Of a DNA stretch of 64,000 bases, positions 33,579 to 45,626 are shown piece by piece. Below the pieces are notes generated by a model. It saw only the letters and a list, made by a program, of their open reading frames with translations, ran no database searches and was not told the DNA's origin. The stretch is from Cordilura impudica. Lineage: Eukaryota > Arthropoda > Insecta > Diptera > Scathophagidae. The position numbers were made by a program, and so were the translations under genes. Where the stretch lies: positions 35,938,559 to 36,002,558 of the forward strand of contig OY821518.1 of the NCBI GenBank assembly GCA_963682025.1, in the 5' to 3' direction. The stretch's first letter is position 1. The number at the start of each line of letters is the position of its first letter.

Positions 33579-35079
33579 AGTTTCTGAAAATTTTTAGAAC
33601 ACTGTACATTAAAAGTACACCCCATGTGTTTTCTGTAAACTCCTAACAAATTTCACTTATGAACTTAAATAAATAAATATATGTATATATGTCATGTAAT
33701 ACTCTCTAAAGCGAACATATGAGTGTGCAAATAACAAATTTAAAAAAATATACAAAATTAAATTATATATTCCGGCAAAGCGGAAACAAATAAGTAAAAG
33801 AAAATATTCCAAGGCGTTTGAATTTGACAAACATATAATTTCTCCCATTAACATAACACATTTGGGTTCGGCGACTACTAGCATGACTTCTATCAACATT
33901 CACAATATAATTTATTATTTTCAATGTCCACCCATGATTGCATCTTTGTATGTCCGAAACAGCCTAAAGTAATGTGGGTGGTGGACAAATAAATTTATTG
34001 TTTGTCTCAATAAATTTTCTAAATAATATAAATGTCATAAACAGTTGTAGCAAAGAAAATCGTTAAAAGAATGAGAAGAAAAAAGAACTTTTAAAAGAAA
34101 ACGAAAAAATAATGTATATAAGGAGTGTCACTGTACAGCTTCAAAAATATGAATAATTATTTTCAAAAGCGATACATTAAGTTCTTATATCACTGGATTA
34201 AGGGCATTTTTAATATACGAATAGATTAGTGAGTTCAATACGAGCCTTTTCTGTTAAAATTTAAGAATTTGATATTTTTTTTTTAAATATATTTTATTTT
34301 CATACAATATAAAAATGAGATCAAATTTAATGAAAAGCTGAATTTTGTTATGAAATGAAACAACTTTATTCTTCCAAGCTTCTTCTATGGAATGCTACAT
34401 ATATATATAAACCGACATATTAAACATGGAAATGATTCACTTATAATTAATGGTTACTATCATCAACACAAATGGGCTGTTGTTTGTAAAATTTTGAAAC
34501 AATTTGAAGATTTGTACAAAAGTTAAATTTGAATTATTTTATTAAAACGTGACATGAATTTCCCTTTAAAAAACTGTCTTCTTTGAGTATCACATTTTTC
34601 AACTTTACAAATCCTTTTCATTCATATAACTACGAGTACACATAATTTCCGTTTCGAAACACTAGGATTTATTTTATTGCAGCGACTTAAAATGATATTA
34701 AGGAAGTATTTATCAAACAACCAAAACTCTCACCGGAAATGACTTTTTGTGTGCTCTTTTTTTTATAATTCAAACAAAATGAAACTAATATTCCTTTAAA
34801 TATGAATTTTATTATTATTCCTAACCACGTATTTGAAATTTTACTTTTTGGTTCATAAGTACAACCTGCAATAAAATTCGTTTAGTTACTTAATATTGAG
34901 TATCTCCATCTCTGTTATATTTTATATACAGAACAGTGTAGCACCTTCTCTGATCTGGTGGCTTGACCAACTTAAATTTTTTTGTTTGATTTAACGTTTT
35001 CATTTTCTTTGGACAAAGCAATAATTTTTTTTATTTCATTGCATTTTATAACTTTTTGCTTTTTGTTTTATATTTACAG
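33579..35079. other. Intronic sequence upstream of the CELF exon, nothing recognised
   Basis: AT-rich, no repeat match. The last ~45 bp are T-rich and serve as the polypyrimidine tract of the exon at 35080. Confidence 0.6.
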
Positions 35080-35162
35080 GTTGTTGTTTTGTGACATTTT
35101 ATACCCGCCGTGCTGCCTTAAAAGCTCAAGATGCCCTGCACAATGTTAAAACATTAAATGGG
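35080..35162 (+). CDS. bru-like: CELF/Bruno-family RNA-binding protein, internal 83-nt exon (RRM1, second half)
   Basis: Seen: a pyrimidine-rich tract and ATTTACAG acceptor end at 35079, and a perfect GTAAGT donor starts at 35163. The exon is open in one frame. It needs one G from the previous exon to complete a Gly codon, and it ends on a complete codon (phase 0). It reads [16 protein letters not shown], then [11 protein letters not shown]. Known: CELF/Bruno RRM1 carries RGCCFVTF (RNP1), then the helix KAALxAQxALHNxKTL; CELF genes have an 83-nt exon here followed by a 49-nt exon. Family role: nuclear/cytoplasmic RNA binding, alternative splicing and translational repression. Inferred: this is a real host exon in giant introns, because frame, splice sites, length and the next exon all agree. 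The paralogue (aret/bru1, bru2, bru3) is undecided. The upstream RRM1 exon is not visible and must lie left of the window. Confidence 0.93.
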
Positions 35163-36061
35163 GTAAGTCTAAATAAATTTACACTAAATATTGTTTAAGA
35201 TATTTTGTTTTTTTATATTTACATTTCCTCACGCGTGTTTTTGAAGGAATATTTATAAACAATGACCTTGTATAACTGTTGACTTGGATATTTTTAGTCT
35301 CCATTTTAGTTAATGTTACATTTTTAAAAATGTATTGTAGGTTATATAAAAATCACTTTACTTAACAGCGAGATTGGTTTGCTTTCTTTGTAGTGGGTGG
35401 TGGTTTGGTTTTGTTGGCAATTTACTAAACAATTTATGAAATTTATGTTTTCGGATTAAGAACTTTTTTTTTTTTTTTGCTGTTGTATGGAGTTTTGAGG
35501 GAATATTAATAATGGTTGGGATTTTCTTTTCTTAAATTGTAACTAATTAGATTTTTAAATTTGATACTGAATGAATACGTAACACTGAAATAAATAAGTT
35601 ATGCATTTGATAAAAAAAAACAAATAAGATTTTAGTTAGAAACCTGAACGAAAAATAGATCTTAAGCCGACTTTTATAAAATATACTTAAATGCACTTAA
35701 CAATATTTACTATTAGTGCTAGAAATTTCAGCGGTTCTTCAATGCTAAATAACCTTGAAAACAAGTTTCTTAAGTAGTGAAAAATATCATATGCTTGCGA
35801 AACGGAGTAGGTCGTCATATATTTTAACCAGTGACTAAGATGTCATAATAAATAATTATTTTTAAAGGGCATATTCAGAATAACTTTTGCAAGTACTTCT
35901 CTGCACATTTTAAAATTTTAATATTCAATTGAAAATATAAATATTACTTTTATTTTTTTTTAAATAAAACAATTTATTTTAGTTGCGCTCATCGCTGACT
36001 CCCCCACTGGCTATTCTTATGGCGTATTAGAGCTGTGACTAGGAATTTTGTATTTAGAATG

Positions 36062-36943
36062 TAAAGGGTGATTTTTTAGCTATTATATTTTTGGCAACAC
36101 TGGTTTAAACAGGTGACGCACGTTTCGTGTTTTGTTTCAATCATCTTCAGTTTGGTCTATAATTTAACCATGAATCGTCTTACAAACGAACAACGCTTGC
36201 AAGTTATTGAATTTTATTATCAAAATGCGTGCTCTGTTAAGAAAGTTCATCGCGCGCTTCTTCCATTTAATGGTCAGTTTAATTGACCCACTGAAGCGGC
36301 TATTCGGGCTATTGTGACTAAATTTCGCACCAAATTTACATTGTTGGACATTAAACCACCAACACGCTTACGTAGAGTGCGAACTGAAGAAAATATCGCA
36401 TCTGTATCGGCTAGTGTTAGCGATGACCATCAATTATCGATTCGTCGCCGTTCGCAGCAATTGGGCCTCTGTTACTCAACAACGTGGAAAATTTTTTTGC
36501 CCAAAATGCAAGAGCTTGACTTGCATGACATGTGGATTCAACAAGACGGTGCCACATGCCTCACAGCACGCAGTAATGGACTTATTGAGAGGCGAGTTCG
36601 GTGAACATTTTATTTCAAGTTCGGGACCGGTAAATTGGCCGCCTAGATCGTGCGATTTATCGGTTTTAGACTATTTTTTGTGGGGCCATGTTAAAGCTCA
36701 TGTCTATGCAGACAATCCCGCTTCAATTGACACATTGGAAGACAACATTGAAGCATTTATTCGTGAGATACCGGCCAAAATGTTGGAAAGAGTATACCAA
36801 AATTGGACTTGGCGGATGGATCAAACATTAAATTATATGGACCGTACTATCTATTCAAATAAAGATTTCATGAATTTTTCTGAATTTTATGTGTTTTTTT
36901 TTTTTGGAAAACTTTCCTATAGCTCTTAAACAATCACCCTTTA
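36062..36943 (+). mobile_element. Internally deleted Tc1/mariner relative, copy 3
   Basis: Ends TAAAGGGTGATTTTTTAG and CAATCACCCTTTA, 882 bp. Same subfamily as copy 2 (15975-16913), opposite orientation. Confidence 0.85.
36170..36860 (+). pseudogene. Mariner-type transposase pseudogene, deleted centre
   Basis: Begins MNRLTNEQRLQVIEFYYQNA. There is an in-frame TGA after GQFN (about 36284). It reads on through KFRTKFTLLDIKPPTRLRR and SIRRRSQQLGLCYSTTWKI, then joins directly to FLPKMQELDLHDMWIQQDG. It shifts frame before RSCDLSVLDYFLWGHVKAH. The join removes the same central block as in copy 2, including the first catalytic Asp. Confidence 0.85.
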
Positions 36944-39751
36944 CTTTGCTTCAAAAATAAATATTCTTTCAAAAGTGCCTTTTCTTGAAAAAGTATCCTT
37001 TCATGAAAAGCGTATTTACTTTAAAAAACTTTCTCTTGAAAAGTGAATTTTTTTAATTTTTGATTTTCTTGAAGAAAAAAATACGTTTCCTTAAAAAGTT
37101 ACATTAAAAAATTACATTTCTTAAATAGATATCTTTCATTTAGAGGTACTTCATTTTAAAAAAAAAAGTATTATTAATTAAAAAGTTCCTTTCTATAAAA
37201 GATTACATTTTCTTAAAAACGTACTTGTTCTGTAAAACTACCTTTTTTAAAAAGTATCTTTTCTATTAAAAAAAAAAACATTTTATTTGAAAAATATCAC
37301 TTTCTTAAAAAGTACTTTTTCTTGGAAAAGTACATTTTCTTAATAAAGTAACTTTTCTTAAAACTCTGTATTTGCAAGAAAAAAAACTACTGTTTAAAGA
37401 AAAAATATTTTTCTTAGGAAAGATCTTCTTCTTAAATAAGTATATTTTCTTAAAAAAGTGAATTTTCCTAAAAAATATACTTTTTAAAAAAGCACCATTT
37501 CAAAAAAATTACCTTCTCTAAAAAAGTAAATTTTCTAAAATTTTTTTTTTCTTTTCTTAAAAAATACCTCTTCTTAAAAAGTTGCCACATTCTTAAAAAT
37601 TATCTGTTCTTAGAAAAGCACCTTTTTTATAATAAATATTTTTTTTTAAACAAAAACACAAGTAATTTTTCTTAGTAAACTACCTTTCCTATTAATAATG
37701 TCCTGTTTTGGAAAAAGTTAAACTTTTGGGAAAAGTACTTTTTCTTAAAAAGTAAATTCTCTTGAAAGGTACATTTTCTTTAAAAACAGCTTTTCTTAAA
37801 AAGCACCATTTCATCAGGTTTTTTAATTTTATTAACAAAAAGTAATTTTTCTTTAAAATGTGTATTTTCTTAAAAAGAATTATTTCTTATAAAGGTTACA
37901 TTTTTAAAAAATCCCATTTTCTTAGAAAAGTACATTTTCTTAAAAAAAGTGCCTTTTCTTAAAAAAGTATCTTTTTTAAAAATGTACCTTTCCTTATAAA
38001 AAAACTTTTCTAAAACTGTTTATTTACCTAAAAAAATATATTTTCCTGAAAAAGTAACTTTTTAAAAAAATGGTGTTTTTTTAAAAGAAGTACCATTAGA
38101 AAAGTTTTTCTTTTAATAGGTTTTCTTAAAAGCCACATTTGTTTAAACAGGTTCCTTTTATTAAAGTACCTTAAAACTTAACTTTATAAAAACAATCTTT
38201 CCTTAAAACTTTGCTGTTTTAAATAAGAGCCTTCTCTAAAAAAAGTACATTTTCCTTAAAAGTGCGTTTTCTTTAAAAAATTACCTTAAAAAAGTACCTC
38301 TTCCTAAAAAGATACCATTTTCTAAAAAAGTACATTTTCATAGAAAGAACAACTCCTGAAAAAGGTAATTTTTTTATGTAGTATCTATAAAAATCACCTT
38401 TTCTTAAAAAGTTTTTTTTTCACAAAAGTAAATTTTTTAATAAGTTAATTTTCTACAAAATGAACTTTTTTTTTTTTTTGAAGTAGCAATTGTTTTTAAA
38501 GTACCTTTTTCAGAAATTTACCTTTACAACGCACCCCCCACCCCCCAAAAAAAGTTCCTTTTCTTAAAAAAGCAATTTTTCTCATAAATTTAATTTTTTT
38601 AAAATATGAGTTTTGTTAAAAATGTACGTTTCTTTAAAGAAAACTTCCCATAAAAAAAACTTTTTTCTTAAAAAAGTACTTCTTCGTAAAAAAGTGACTT
38701 TTCAGGTCCTCTCTTAAAAAGTATCTTAAAAATTATTGCCTTTTCTTAGGAGAGTACACTTTCTTAAAAATTTACCTTCACAACTATCTCTTCTTAAAAG
38801 GCAATTTCCGAAAAAGAAACATCTTTTAAAAAGACTTTTTTATAAGAACCTTTTCATAAAAGGAGATTTTTTTTTTTTTTAAAGTACACTTTCATAAAAT
38901 AGTAAATTTTTTAAAAACCAAAATAATTTCCTTTTTAAAAATTCCTTTTCTTAAGAAAGTACATAAATTTTCTTACAAATATATTTTTCCATAAAAAAAA
39001 ACTTTCCATAAAAAAAACTTTTCATAAAAAGTACATTTTCTCAAAAATAACCTTTTCGTAAAAAAGTAACTTTTCAGACCTTCTCTTAAAAAGTATCTTA
39101 AAAATTACATTTTCTTAAAAATTTAGCTCAACAACTACCTTTTCTTAAAAAGACCTTCCAACAAGAAACGTTTTTTTAAAAAGAAACGTTTTTTTAAAAA
39201 TAACCTTTTCATATAAGCAGATTTTTTTTTAAAGTACATTTTCTTAAAAAGTTCATTTTCGTAAAAAAAATTATTTGTTTTAAAAAGTTGCTTTTCTTAA
39301 GAAAGTACTTTTTTTAAAAATTACCATTTGTAAAAAGTACATTTATCTAAAAAATATATTTCCTTAAAAAGAAAATCTTCTTTTAAAAGAACCTTTTCCC
39401 AAAAAAGCCCCTTTTTTGAAAAATTACCTTTTCTGGAAAAAGTAATATCTCTTAAAAAACTGCCTTTTCTAAAATATACCTATCCCCAGAAAATACCTTT
39501 TCCTAAGCGTATATCTTTTCTCAAAAAAGTACCTTTCATAAAAAAAAAATTCCATAAAAAAAACCCTTTTCTTAAAAAGTATAGTTTCACAAAAAAAGAA
39601 ATTTTCAGACCTGCTCTTAAAAATATCTTAAAAATTATTTTAAAATAAGTGCATTTTTTTTAAATTTCCTTAATAATTACCTTTTCTTAAAAGAATCATC
39701 TTTTAAAAAGAAACTTTTTTTAAACGTACTTTTTTTAAAAATAACTTTTTC

Positions 39752-39870
39752 TAAAAAAGTACCATTTTTAAAAAGTACCTTTTTTAAAAAGTACCTTTTT
39801 TAAAAAGTACCTTTTTTAAAAAGTACCTTTTTTAAAAAGTACCTTTTTTAAAAAGTACCTTTTCTAAAAA
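39752..39870 (+). repeat. Homogeneous 16-bp tandem block in the satellite
   Basis: About seven consecutive units of GTACCTTTTTTAAAAA with almost no variation, in contrast to the diverged units around it. Confidence 0.85.
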
Positions 39871-40260
39871 AAATATTATTTTATATGAATTTCCATATAA
39901 CATTAAGTTTTCTTAAAAAAGTTAATTTTCATAAAGAATTCATTTCTAAAAAGTTCCATTTTTAAAAAGTACGTTTTATCAAAAATGGTGCCTTATCTTA
40001 AAAAAGTAAATGTTTTTAAATTATCTTTTTTTAAGAAAAGTAGATTTTAATAAAAAAGTGTCATTTCGTAAAAAATTAATTTCCTTAAATAAATAAATTT
40101 CCTTTAAAAAGTTCCTTTTCTTTTCCGTTTCTTAAAAAGAATTTCGTTTTCTTAAGAAAGTACATTTCCTTAAAAAAGTACCATTTATAGTAATAAAAAT
40201 TACATATTATCAAAAAGTATATGTTCTTAAAAAATTACTTTCTCTTTAAAATTTTAATTT

Positions 40261-40465
40261 TAAAAGATTCTCTTTGTTATAAAAACATTTTGTTAAAAAT
40301 AAATAAAAACAAGTTTTTTTATTTTATTTTTTTTATTTTTTATTTTTTTTTTTAAATTAATAAAAAAAAAAATAAAAAAAAAAAAAAATAAAAAAAAAAA
40401 AAATTAAAAAAACTTGTTTTTATTTATTTTTAACAAAATGTTTTTATAACAAAGAGAATCTTTTA
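40261..40465. repeat. Long perfect palindrome with A/T-only centre
   Basis: 40261-40320 (TAAAAGATTCTCTTTGTTAT ... ACAAGTTTTTTT) is the exact reverse complement of 40406-40465. The ~85 bases between are T-runs then A-runs. Either a MITE-like hairpin or an artefact of sequencing/assembly. Confidence 0.8.
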
Positions 40466-40869
40466 ACAACCGATGACCTTAAGCCGAACTATATTCACCA
40501 TTCAACAACATAACAGGTCAACAAAAATCTAAATTATCAACATTTTAATTTTAATAAAAAAAAAAAATACTTTTCTTTAAAAAATTACCTTTTTTTGAAA
40601 AAGTACTTTCTCTTCAAAAAATCTTTTTTAAAAATTTACCTTTCCCTAGAAAATACCTTTTCCTAGAATAGTACCTTTCCTTAAGGTAGTAGTTTTCTTC
40701 AAAAAATACATTTTCTTAAAGTTATATCTTTTAGAAAAGTAGCTTTGCAGACCTTCCTTAAGAATTATTTTAAAAATTATCTTTTCTTTGCTACATTTTT
40801 AAAAAAAATACTTTAAAAAGGGCCCTTTCTTAAAAGTAGCTTTCTTTTAAAGGGAAAGCTTTTGGAGTG

Positions 40870-41215
40870 TAAACATCTATACGCTCAGTGTAGTCAAAAT
40901 CTATTTCACAATACAATCACATAAACAGAGTAAGACAAAAACGGTGTGACGTATGAGTGTATTGATGTAAAGATTACTGCAGCTAATTCTGCAACCCTCA
41001 GGTATAACAACGTTAACAATTTCACAATATAAACTAATTCAACAATCAAGAAATATAACACAATCGCATATATAACAATATAGAAGTATAACAGCTAATT
41101 AAACTATGCTAAATGTGTAACAACTCAAAATTGAAAAAAATGTACTGACAGCACAATTACTTCCAACTGAAAAAATCTTTAATTACATTTCCATTGTGAT
41201 CGAACTCACATAGTT
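40870..41215 (+). repeat. Non-satellite island, related to 26790-26900 and 32030-32110
   Basis: GTGTAAACATCTATACGC recurs at about 26797. AAAAAATCTTTAATTACA followed by CGAACTCACAT recurs at about 32058-32117. Probably one more repeat family; its full extent is unclear. Confidence 0.45.
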
Positions 41216-42146
41216 TTTTTTAAACGTACCTTTATTTCAAAAAATAATTTTTTTTTAAAGAACATTTTTTTAAAACAGTACATTTTCTAAAAAAAATGGT
41301 TTCTTAAAAACGTTCATTTTCTAAACATTTTTTCTTTTCCTAAATAAGTTTATTTTGAAGGTATATTTCCTACATAAATACCATTTTAAAAAGTACTTGT
41401 ATCAAAAAAATCTCCTTATCTTAAAAAGGTAAATTTTCTTTAAAAATTTATTTATTTTAAAATTCATTTTTTTAAGAAGATTTTAATAAAATTGGAACAT
41501 TTCTAAAAAATAAATTTCCCAAAAAAAAAAAAATAAATTTCCTTTTAAAGTAAATTTTCTTAAAAAAATCCCATTTCTTGATAAATTGCCTTTTCTTGAA
41601 AAAGTACTTTCTTTTAAAGGGTACATTTTCTTCAGAAAAGCATAATATTTCTTTTAAAAGTACCTTTTCATAGAGAGTAAATTTTCTAAAACACTCACAC
41701 ATATACAATTTAGATTCCTCATTTTGTCAGCAAAAAAAGTTGGAGATACCGTCACAATTCATAAATTTCTCCAAAGCTGTTTTTAAAGGCCTCCTTTCAA
41801 ACTGAAATCTTTTATGATTTTTATTAAGACTAAACTCAACTAAATAATTACAACGCAATATTTACTATAAATATTGCACGCGAGTTTCGTAAACTGTACT
41901 GTGTTAATCACATTTGAAAAATGACTATGAAACAATGAACGATTAATAATTGCAAGTTAGTTTTTAGTCCGCTTCTTCTTAGTTGCAAACAACCAGTATG
42001 GCAGTATGGCACCATTTATACTGTGTTTACATTGCCTTAACTGATATAATCTGTGCTTGGATATCTCATTTAAAAACTATGGATTAGTTAAAATTAAGAA
42101 AGCTTTCCCCACTAAGACCAGTTTTGATCATTAAGATTAACGTATA

Positions 42147-43288
42147 TTAGCAGATTCCCTCGCTCGAAATTCGAGTGCAATATCTAGGCGGCTTTATTTT
42201 TCAACTTAGCCAATTCACAAACCAACACTTTTTTTATACCCTATACCACTATGTGGTTTGGGTATAATGACTTTGTGCTGCTGTTTGTAACAACCAAAAA
42301 TATTTGACCTAGACCCATCTTAAATTATACCGATCGAATCAGAATCACTTTCTGAGTTGATTTAACAATGTCCGTCCGTCCGTCCGTCCGTCCGTCTGTG
42401 TGTCAATGTAAAGCTTGTAATCAAACTGCAGGTCGCAAATATGAATATATTTTGATGAAATTTGGTATATAAGCTTTTATCGGCCATGGGATGAACGCAA
42501 TTGAAATTGGTGAGAATCGGTCGATGTTCAGACCTAGCCCCCATACAAATTACCCATATGAAATCGACATAAATTGCCATAAGATCCAAATTGTCATATA
42601 GATCTTACTCAAATTGGGTTTGTATGCGTTCATTACATCCACTAATGAGTAGTCCAAAAATGATCCCTTTGACCCCATATAGAGCTGCTTCCCGATCTTC
42701 ACTTAAATCTATTAAAAAACAAAAATATTGCACTGATTCTTCTCAAATTTTGTTTGTATATATTTTTGCAAAATACAAGAGACTTTACCAAACATGATCA
42801 TGATCGGTCCATTTTTGGACCAAGTCCCTATATAGATATAGCATCCGATATGAACTTTTTCATATCTGCAGCCAAAAAAAATAATAAAAATCCCACTCAA
42901 ATTTGGTTTTTGCTTATTTTCTATGTCCAGTTAGTTGGGCCTAAGAGATAGGGTCTCTAAACGCATGGTATAGGGTATCTTATAGTCGGTCTAGACCGAC
43001 TATAATTTTCTTACTTGTTTATTATTGCGAATGAAGATAGCAAACTCATTAACAAACACTTTAACAAATTAAATAAAACCCACATATCATATGTATAATT
43101 TTATGTATATGTAGTAGTAACTTTAAATGCAATTTACTCCAAATAAAGGAAAAAATTTAAAAATCTGTAAATCTGCAAAACGGCTAAAAAGAAATACCTT
43201 TCGAATAATGTACGTTTGGTCAAAATCGGGATAAAACGGTAGAACAAAACATCGGTCACAAGAAATCGCCTAGCCTATTAATATTATT
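42147..43288 (-). mobile_element. Helitron A6, interrupted by B10
   Basis: TTAGCAGATTCCCTCGCTCG start (CTAG mutated), CTCGAAATTCGAG hairpin and TCGCCTAGCCTATTAATATT end. The body is split at CAACACTTTT / GTTTATTATTGCGAATG by element B10. Confidence 0.8.
42236..43018 (+). mobile_element. DINE-like element B10 (inside Helitron A6)
   Basis: Full copy with (CCGT)n near 42370-42396 and hairpin AGTCGGTCTAGACCGACT. Inserted in a T-run of the Helitron, fitting T|T targeting. Confidence 0.85.
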
Positions 43289-43468
43289 TATATATGTTAA
43301 GGCTGTTTATAAAAGAAATCAATATACAGTGTACCGTGTACTCACACATTTGAGTGACTTTTTAATTTATAAAAATTGATATATATAATTTAATAACTTT
43401 CGACATGTAGGCTTTATTTTGTACTGAAGGTTACTGTAAAAACACAATTAGCCTTATAAACCAAGCAA

Positions 43469-44257
43469 AACAAGTAAGAAAATTATAGTCGGTCTAGACC
43501 GACTATACGATACCCTATACCATGCGTTTAGAAACCCTATCTCTTAGGCCCAACTAACTGGACATAGAAAATAAGCAAAAACCAAATTTGAGTGGGATTT
43601 TTATTAATTTTTTTGGTTTTAGATATGAAAAAGTTCATATCGGATGCTATATCTATATGGAGACTAGGTCCAAAAATGGACCGATCCTGATCATGTTTGG
43701 TAAAGTCTCTTGTATTTTCCAAAAATATATACAAACAAAATTTGAGAAGAATCAGTGCAATATTTTTGTTTTTTAATAGATTTAAGTGAAGATCGGGAAG
43801 CAGCTCTATATGGGGCCGAAGGTATCATTTTTGGATTACTCATTAATGGATGTAATGAACACATACAAACCCAATTTGAGTAATATCTATATGACAATTT
43901 GGATCTTATTGCAATTTATGTCGATTTCATAGGGGTAATTTGTATGGGGACTGGGTCTGAACATGGACCGATTCTCACCAATTTCAATAGCGTTCATCCC
44001 ATGGCCGATAAAAGCTTATATACCAAATTTCATCAAAATATATTCAGAGTTGCGACCTGCAGTTTGATTACAAGGTTTACATGGACACACAGACGGACGG
44101 ACGGACGGACGGACGGACATTGTTAAATCAACTCAAAAAGTGATTCTGATTCGATCGGTATAATTAAAGATGGGTCTAGGTCAAATATTTTTGGTTGTTA
44201 CAAACAGCAGCACAAAGTCATTATACCCAAACCACATAGTGGTATAGGGTATAAAAA
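43469..44257 (-). mobile_element. DINE-like element B11
   Basis: Full reverse copy, (GGAC)n near 44095-44118. Only ~180 bp from the end of Helitron A6. Confidence 0.85.
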
Positions 44258-44867
44258 GCTAATGTCGTATTTTTCGTAGGAGATGTTAATGATATAAAAT
44301 CGTTTAATATCTTGAAAAGTAATAAATTAAAAAAAAAAATTATATTTGTGTTGATGTAAACGCAAACCTTGACTACGAAATGCACTGGGCACAATATTGA
44401 CCCCATTATTTTGTTGTTTTTTTTTTGTCCTTTAGCTAGCAGAATTTTTCTTCATCATTATTAATGTAAATATTTCTTTGCATTATTAAAATGCTTGAAA
44501 AATAGCAAAGAAAATTAAAGTCACTAAAAGGCGTAAAATTAACTAAAGAATATTATAATATTTTCCATGAAAAAAGAACGGAAGTGTAGTTTATTATTAA
44601 AGCAGAAACTTTTTCTTCCATGTTTTTAGTATCCTTGTGTTAAAATTCCTTTTAATCCAACACAGTTTTTTTGATGGTTTGCTCACTGCATTTTGAAACT
44701 TTAACATCTTCTAATTAAAAACAGTTTAAATTGAAAAAAAAAAAAATTAGGCGGTAGTTAACAGATTAGTTTATAACAAAAGCTTTTCAAAAGAAAGTTT
44801 TTAGAAATGTGTTTTCACGCGGTTTGATTTAGAGACATATTTTTCAAAGATAGTTTTCTAGGTCTTC

Positions 44868-45626
44868 ATTATACCCAAACCACATAGTGGTGTGCTGCTG
44901 TTTGTAACAACCAAAAATATTTGACCTAGACCCATCTTTAATTATACTGATCGAATCAGAATCACTTTCTGAGTTGATTTAACAATGTCCGTCCGTCCGT
45001 CCGTCCGTCTGTGTGTCCATGTAAACCTTGTAATCAAACTGCAGGTCGCAAATATTAATATATTTTGACGAACTTTGGTATATAAGCTTTTATCGGCCAT
45101 GGGATGAACGCTATTGAAATTGGTGAGAATAGGTCCATGTTCAGACCTAGCCCCCATACAAATTACCCCTATGAAATCGACATAAATTGTCATAATATCC
45201 AAATTGTCATATAGATCCTACTCAAATTGGGTTTATATGCCTTCATTACATCCATTAATGAGTAGTCCAAAAATGATCCCTTTGGCCCCATATAGAGCTG
45301 CTTCCCGATCTTCACTTAAATCTATTAAAAAACAAAAATATTGCACTGATTCTTCTCAAATTTTGTTTGTATATATTTTTGCAAAATACAAGAGACTTTA
45401 CCAAACATCAGGATCGGTCCATTTTTGGACCTAGTCCCCATATGGATATAGCATCCGATATGAACTTTTTCATATCTGCAGCCAAAAAAAATAAAAATCC
45501 CACTCAAATTTGGTTTTTGCTTATTTTCTATGTCCAGTTAGTTGGGCCTAAGAGATAGGGTTTCTAAACGCATGGTATAGGATATTGTATAGTCGGTCTA
45601 GACCGACTATAATTTTCTTACTTGTT
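44868..45626 (+). mobile_element. DINE-like element B12 with a flipped 5' end
   Basis: The body, (CCGT)n (about 44988-45009) and hairpin end are normal. The first ~25 bases read ATTATACCCAAACCACATAG, the reverse complement of the usual GTGGTTTGGGTATAAT, and are joined to TGTGCTGCTG. Confidence 0.8.

Larger units (their letters stand above)
36944..41700 (+). repeat. ~4.7-kb degenerate satellite, TTTTCTTAAAAAAGTAC-type unit
   Basis: Hundreds of imperfect 15-20-bp units built from a T-run, (C)TTAAAAA and AGTAC(C/A). It is broken by the palindromic insert at about 40261-40545 and by 40870-41215. No coding. The GTAC core makes each unit near-palindromic. Units are mostly diverged, except 39752-39870. 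Confidence 0.8.
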
